Origin: Lactobacillaceae bacterium
Lineage (GTDB): Bacteria > Bacillota > Bacilli > Lactobacillales > Lactobacillaceae
Assembly (NCBI GenBank): GCA_031282325.1
Contig: JAITDY010000017.1
Span: 1 to 8,538 of the forward strand
Direction of reading: 5' to 3'
DNA length: 8,538 bases
Shown here piece by piece: positions 6,442-8,538 of this stretch. The position numbers and the translations under genes are program-made. The notes under the pieces were generated by a model. It searched no databases and was not told the DNA's origin. It was given only the letters and a program-made list of their open reading frames with translations. The number at the start of each line of letters is the position of its first letter. Within the stretch, counting starts at the first letter, position 1.

Positions 6442-7727
6442 GTATTGCTAGATTCATGTAATAGATAAATACTAAATAGTAAACCAATTACAGAAACAAT
6501 TAGCATTAAGGCTATCGCTATCTTCATTGAAAAAGCTGATATTGAAGGAATAATTGACACACCAGCTAATATTGGAACCATTTGATAAATCGATAACTTT
6601 GCAAAAAATTCACCCATAATTTTTTGATCAATATTATTAATTAAAATTGAGTAACTAAGCATTGATGTTTTTGTATTTAAAATTTGAGAAGTAAAAAGTA
6701 AAAATATTGACAACCACCCTAATTTAAAAATAAAAAAAGTAACTAAAAAAATTGTTGATGAAATCATCGCATAAAAAATAGTATAAAAATAAGAAATATT
6801 TTTCAAAATATGTGGGCCAATAAAAGATCCTAAAATTGAGCCAGCAATTTGAATAGTACCAATTATAAAGATAGCAGTAGTGTAATTAACACCAGTTAAA
6901 ATTTGATGGTCCAATAAAAAAATAAATGCGACTGTTTCTAGTGCTGATCCAGCAAAATTAATTATTAATGTATAACCCAACAATACAAAAGAATTACTAC
7001 TGTAAATTCGTCCAAACTCTTGCATAAAATTAAACGATGGTTTATCTAAAAGTTTTTTTCTTGTTATTTTACTTTCAATATTTTTTGATTCTAGATTTAA
7101 TGATATATTTTTAGAAACTCCCCTTTTTGGATTTTCATAAAAAAACCAAACTAAACCAGAAATTAAAAAGGAAACAGCATTTATAACAGCCACTAAATAA
7201 AATTTATGTCCACTTAAAGATAAAAATAAAACTCCAAGTGATTGGCCTGCAATTTGTAAAATACCAGCAATTCCACCAGTATACCCCTGCATCATTTCCA
7301 TTAAATTAGATGGTACATTTTCTTTTTCTAAATGAATATATAAACCATTTTTATAACTGCCAATTAAATCAGACATAAAATTTCCAAATAGAATAAAAAT
7401 AAAAATAAAGGTGACGGATTTCCAATTAAAATTGAAATAAATATAAAAATAATTGCTTGAAAAATAGATGAATAAATTATTGCCAGTATTCTATTTCTCG
7501 AATTATCTGCCATTCTCCCGGGTAGTACTCTAAATAAATACGGCAAAATACTTGCAATACTAAATACTAACTAATACGATTGCTTGTTTAGCAAAATGAT
7601 TCAATGTAGCAGCATATTGAATAAGAACAATGTTATACATTGCTGTTCCTAATACATTGAAAAAATTAGAAATTAAAGCTGTTTGTATAAATTTATTTTT
7701 AAAAAAATTTTTATTAATTTTAAACAT
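6426..7727 (-). pseudogene. MFS transporter gene broken by two frameshifts
   Basis: Three adjoining frames together encode one MFS transporter of about 430 aa. The first frame (7727 to 7560) holds helix 1 and the start of helix 2 and ends at TAG. The second (about 7555 to 7400) continues with ILPYLFRVLPGRMADNSRNR, the loop 2-3 motif of MFS proteins, and helices 3-4. The third (about 7400 to 6426) holds helices 5-12 (GGIAGILQIAGQSLG onward). The first break is a 7-bp tandem duplication (7556-7569) whose removal restores VSIASILPYLF. The second needs a net one-base loss in the T-rich tract near 7387-7409. The start chosen is MFKINKNF at 7727, with AAAGGA nine bases upstream. A Met at 7745 overlaps the upstream stop as ATGA and is possible. 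Substrate unknown; the layout resembles drug or peptide exporters. As sequenced it cannot yield a full transporter. Confidence 0.85.
7556..7569. repeat. 7-bp tandem duplication that disrupts the MFS gene
   Basis: AATACTA occurs twice head to tail (7556-7562, 7563-7569); on the coding strand it is TAGTATT-TAGTATT. The extra copy shifts the frame and places TAG at 7562-7560. With one copy the reading runs GTT AGT ATT GCA AGT ATT TTG without interruption. Confidence 0.9.
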
Positions 7728-7741
7728 AAAACATAGTCCTT

Positions 7742-7903
7742 TCATAGTTGATCTTCAATTTTTATATACTCACGAATAAATAGTTGATAGATTAATTTAA
7801 ATTTCAGATAATCACTAAATTTTGTTTTATCTCTAAAAGTATAAATTCCAATTTCAGATATGCGGATATTAAAAAAGTCAATAAGCCGCAATAATTTTGC
7901 GTC
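7742..7903 (-). pseudogene. C-terminal remnant of a probable XRE-type HTH regulator upstream of the MFS gene
   Basis: After a TAG (7906-7904) an open frame of 53 codons runs to a TGA at 7744-7742. It has no ATG and no convincing ribosome binding site; a TTG at 7891 is the only near-usable start. The first part, AKLLRLIDFFNIRISEI (residues 2-18), fits the last helices of XRE-family HTH domains (pattern LLxLxxxFxIxxxEI). The rest is a charged amphipathic stretch (SDYLKFKLIYQLFIREYIKI). Its stop overlaps the possible MFS start as ATGA and is directly followed by the MFS ribosome binding site, as in an operon. The reading as a truncated regulator is an inference from pattern; the N-terminus and recognition helix are gone. 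The alternative is a chance open frame. Confidence 0.4.
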
Positions 7904-7914
7904 CTATTGACTTT
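7874..7914 (-). terminator. Terminator of tRNA-Thr, an 18-bp imperfect inverted repeat
   Basis: Arms 7874-7891 and 7897-7914 pair at 16 of 18 positions (outer AAAGTCAATA/TATTGACTTT, inner CGCAA/TTGCG, two mismatches) around a five-base loop. On the minus strand the hairpin is followed by TTTTTT, so it ends transcription about 50 bases beyond the tRNA-Thr 3' end. One arm lies in the regulator remnant. Confidence 0.75.
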
Positions 7915-7964
7915 AAATCGCTTGAACAAAACTAAATATAGTATATATTAAAAAAGTTTCTTTA

Positions 7965-8037
7965 TGCCGACTGGCGGATTCGAACCGTCGACCCCTTCAT
8001 TACTAGTGAAGTGCTCTACCAACTGAGCTAAGTCGGC
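7965..8037 (-). tRNA. tRNA-Thr(AGT)
   Basis: A 73-nt tRNA. The acceptor stem is GCCGACT/AGTCGGC with discriminator A, and the D arm begins AGCTCAGTTGGTAGAGC. The anticodon stem CTTCA/TGAAG carries loop CTAGTAA, giving anticodon AGT (8002-8004). The T loop is TTCGAAT. No 3' CCA is encoded. It forms its own unit with a strong promoter and a terminator. Confidence 0.97.
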
Positions 8038-8065
8038 GCTGTCATAAATAAATAACAACTAGTAA

Positions 8066-8094
8066 ATAATAACAAAAAAACTATTTAATTTCAA
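8066..8094 (-). promoter_or_regulatory. Strong promoter of tRNA-Thr
   Basis: On the minus strand a -35 TTGAAA (8089-8094, five of six), a spacer of exactly 17 bases, and a -10 TATTAT (8066-8071, five of six) preceded by an extended TGT motif. The start would be near 8059, about 20 bases before the tRNA. It is the best housekeeping-type promoter in the window. Confidence 0.75.
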
Positions 8095-8110
8095 TCTTTT
8101 TAAAGAAAAG

Positions 8111-8134
8111 CCCACCTTAAGGACTTAAGGTGGG
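8111..8134 (-). terminator. Perfect GC-rich hairpin, terminator-like on the minus strand
   Basis: CCCACCTTAAG (8111-8121) and CTTAAGGTGGG (8124-8134) are exact complements around two bases. On the minus strand it is followed by CTTTTCTTT; on the plus strand no T-run follows. tRNA-Leu already has its own terminator further upstream, so this one would end a transcript starting within the AT-rich segment, or catch readthrough. Confidence 0.6.
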
Positions 8135-8147
8135 TAAATTATATTAT

Positions 8148-8231
8148 TTATAATTTATTTCTTGTTTTTAAAAAATAAACTAATACAAAAAAAGAAAAGA
8201 GAGGATACAATGTGCAATATTTAGATTGCAT
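8148..8231 (-). CDS. Possible 27-aa hydrophobic peptide
   Basis: An ATG at 8231 opens a 27-codon frame, MQSKYCTLYPLFSFFVLVYF followed by LKTRNKL. This is one hydrophobic segment with a basic C-terminal tail, the general shape of type I toxins and other small membrane peptides. The stop lies 13 bases before the terminator hairpin at 8134, and a possible promoter is at 8400-8408. Against it, the Shine-Dalgarno is poor (AAAG, six bases upstream), and T-rich strands produce hydrophobic frames by chance. I recognise no family. Confidence 0.2.
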   Translation of the reverse strand: MQSKYCTLYPLFSFFVLVYFLKTRNKL

Positions 8232-8399
8232 TTATATCTTTAAATAAAAATGAAAAAAATTAATTAATTATTATTTTATATTATGTTAATATTAAAAAAA
8301 TTATTACAAAAACAAAAAGAGAGAGAATAAAACATAAAAAATTAAAAATAAATAAAAAGATAGGATAATTAAATCCTATTGGTATAAATACCAATATTT

Positions 8400-8408
8400 A
8401 TTATAACA
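8400..8408 (-). promoter_or_regulatory. Possible extended -10 promoter into the AT-rich segment
   Basis: The minus strand reads TGTTATAAT, a perfect extended -10 (TGnTATAAT), five bases after the tRNA-Leu terminator. No -35 hexamer is visible because that position falls inside the terminator. A start near 8393 would place the TTGGTA/TACCAA hairpin at the 5' end of the RNA. Confidence 0.35.
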
Positions 8409-8413
8409 CAATT

Positions 8414-8443
8414 AAAAAAAATCATCTCGCAAACGAGATGATT
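8414..8443 (-). terminator. Rho-independent terminator of the tRNA-Leu transcript
   Basis: On the minus strand AATCATCTCG pairs fully with CGAGATGATT around TTTG, followed by six further T (eight in all). It lies 33 bases past the tRNA-Leu end and is a strong terminator, probably ending a tRNA operon that begins beyond the right edge. Confidence 0.85.
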
Positions 8444-8475
8444 CGATGATTCTATAAGTGGTTAATTATTTAAAA

Positions 8476-8538
8476 TACCCGAGACAGGAATCGAACCTGC
8501 ACGGGTTGCCCCACTGGAACCTAAATCCAGCGCGTCTG
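8476..8538 (-). tRNA. tRNA-Leu(TAG), 5' end beyond the window
   Basis: The visible 63 nt hold the end of the D arm, anticodon stem CTGGA/TCCAG with loop TTTAGGT (anticodon TAG at 8521-8523), and the long variable arm (GGGGCAACCC) of class II tRNAs. The T arm is GCAGG-TTCGATT-CCTGT, the acceptor 3' strand is CTCGGGT, and the discriminator is A. The 3' CCA is not encoded. Confidence 0.93.

Larger units (their letters stand above)
8141..8413. other. Very AT-rich intergenic segment with small hairpins and repeated purine tracts
   Basis: No gene of normal size is seen on either strand. The segment holds three small hairpins: TGCAAT/ATTGCA (8213-8230), TAGGAT/ATCCTA (8361-8378) and ATTGGTA/TACCAAT (8378-8395). 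It also has three similar purine tracts on the plus strand (8195-8207, 8315-8329, 8355-8367). The first purine tract would be a good ribosome binding site for an ATG at 8210, but that frame has only four codons (MCNI). The function is unknown. Confidence 0.5.

Noticed and set aside
6426..7745. Programmed ribosomal frameshifting in the MFS gene
   Set aside because: The first break is explained fully by a tandem duplication with an immediate stop, and there is no slippery heptamer with a downstream structure.
8280..8395. Long hydrophobic open frame on the minus strand (NYPIFLFIFNF...)
   Set aside because: No ATG and no ribosome binding site; runs of T give Phe, Leu and Ile codons by chance. 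A 19-codon ATG frame in the same place also lacks a binding site.
8141..8413. AT-rich island as a replication origin
   Set aside because: No DnaA-box series, no dnaA or dnaN nearby and no iteron array; high AT and small hairpins alone are not enough.
1..8538. CRISPR array, insertion sequence, integrase or prophage genes
   Set aside because: No regularly spaced repeats, no transposase or integrase coding sequence and no terminal inverted repeats with target duplications were seen, although tRNA genes are present as possible integration sites.

Overview
The window looks like a piece of chromosome from an AT-rich Gram-positive bacterium, most likely a lactic acid bacterium of the Lactobacillaceae. 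The reasons are low GC (about one third by eye), strong AGGAGG-type ribosome binding sites, AT-rich Rho-independent terminators, a cytochrome bd oxidase as a respiratory gene, a PepS-type M29 aminopeptidase, and a GH25-like protein. The genus is an inference and cannot be fixed from this sequence alone.

Layout, left to right. Positions 1-2018 (minus strand) hold cydA followed by a truncated cydB, encoding the two core subunits of cytochrome bd quinol oxidase. They sit behind a short promoter region with a possible Rex half-site. Next come tRNA-Arg(CCT), a Gfo/Idh/MocA-type oxidoreductase and a membrane-anchored GH25-like protein. The last two are translationally coupled by an ATGA overlap. 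A 67-bp divergent intergenic region with two operator-like inverted repeats separates them from pepS on the plus strand. pepS ends in a clear terminator and is followed by an aquaglyceroporin with its own promoter. The aquaglyceroporin meets a minus-strand MFS transporter gene tail to tail over a shared terminator.

The MFS gene is broken by two frameshifts: a 7-bp tandem duplication and a net one-base loss in a T-rich tract. Immediately upstream, sharing the stop/start region of the MFS gene, is a 53-codon open frame that resembles the C-terminal end of an XRE-type HTH regulator. This looks like a decayed regulator-plus-exporter operon. Its truncated 5' end coincides with an 18-bp imperfect inverted repeat that now serves as the terminator of the neighbouring tRNA-Thr(AGT) gene.

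The right end (about 8040-8538) has no sizeable CDS. It holds the tRNA-Thr promoter, a perfect terminator-like hairpin, about 270 bp of extremely AT-rich sequence with several small hairpins and three similar purine-rich tracts, another strong terminator, and the 3' part of tRNA-Leu(TAG). The AT-rich segment could be a small-RNA or small-peptide unit on the minus strand, bounded by an extended -10 box and a terminator; this is the most speculative element. The other points of most interest are the loss of catalytic residues in the GH25-like protein, the two altered NPA motifs of the aquaporin, and the decay history of the regulator/MFS operon.
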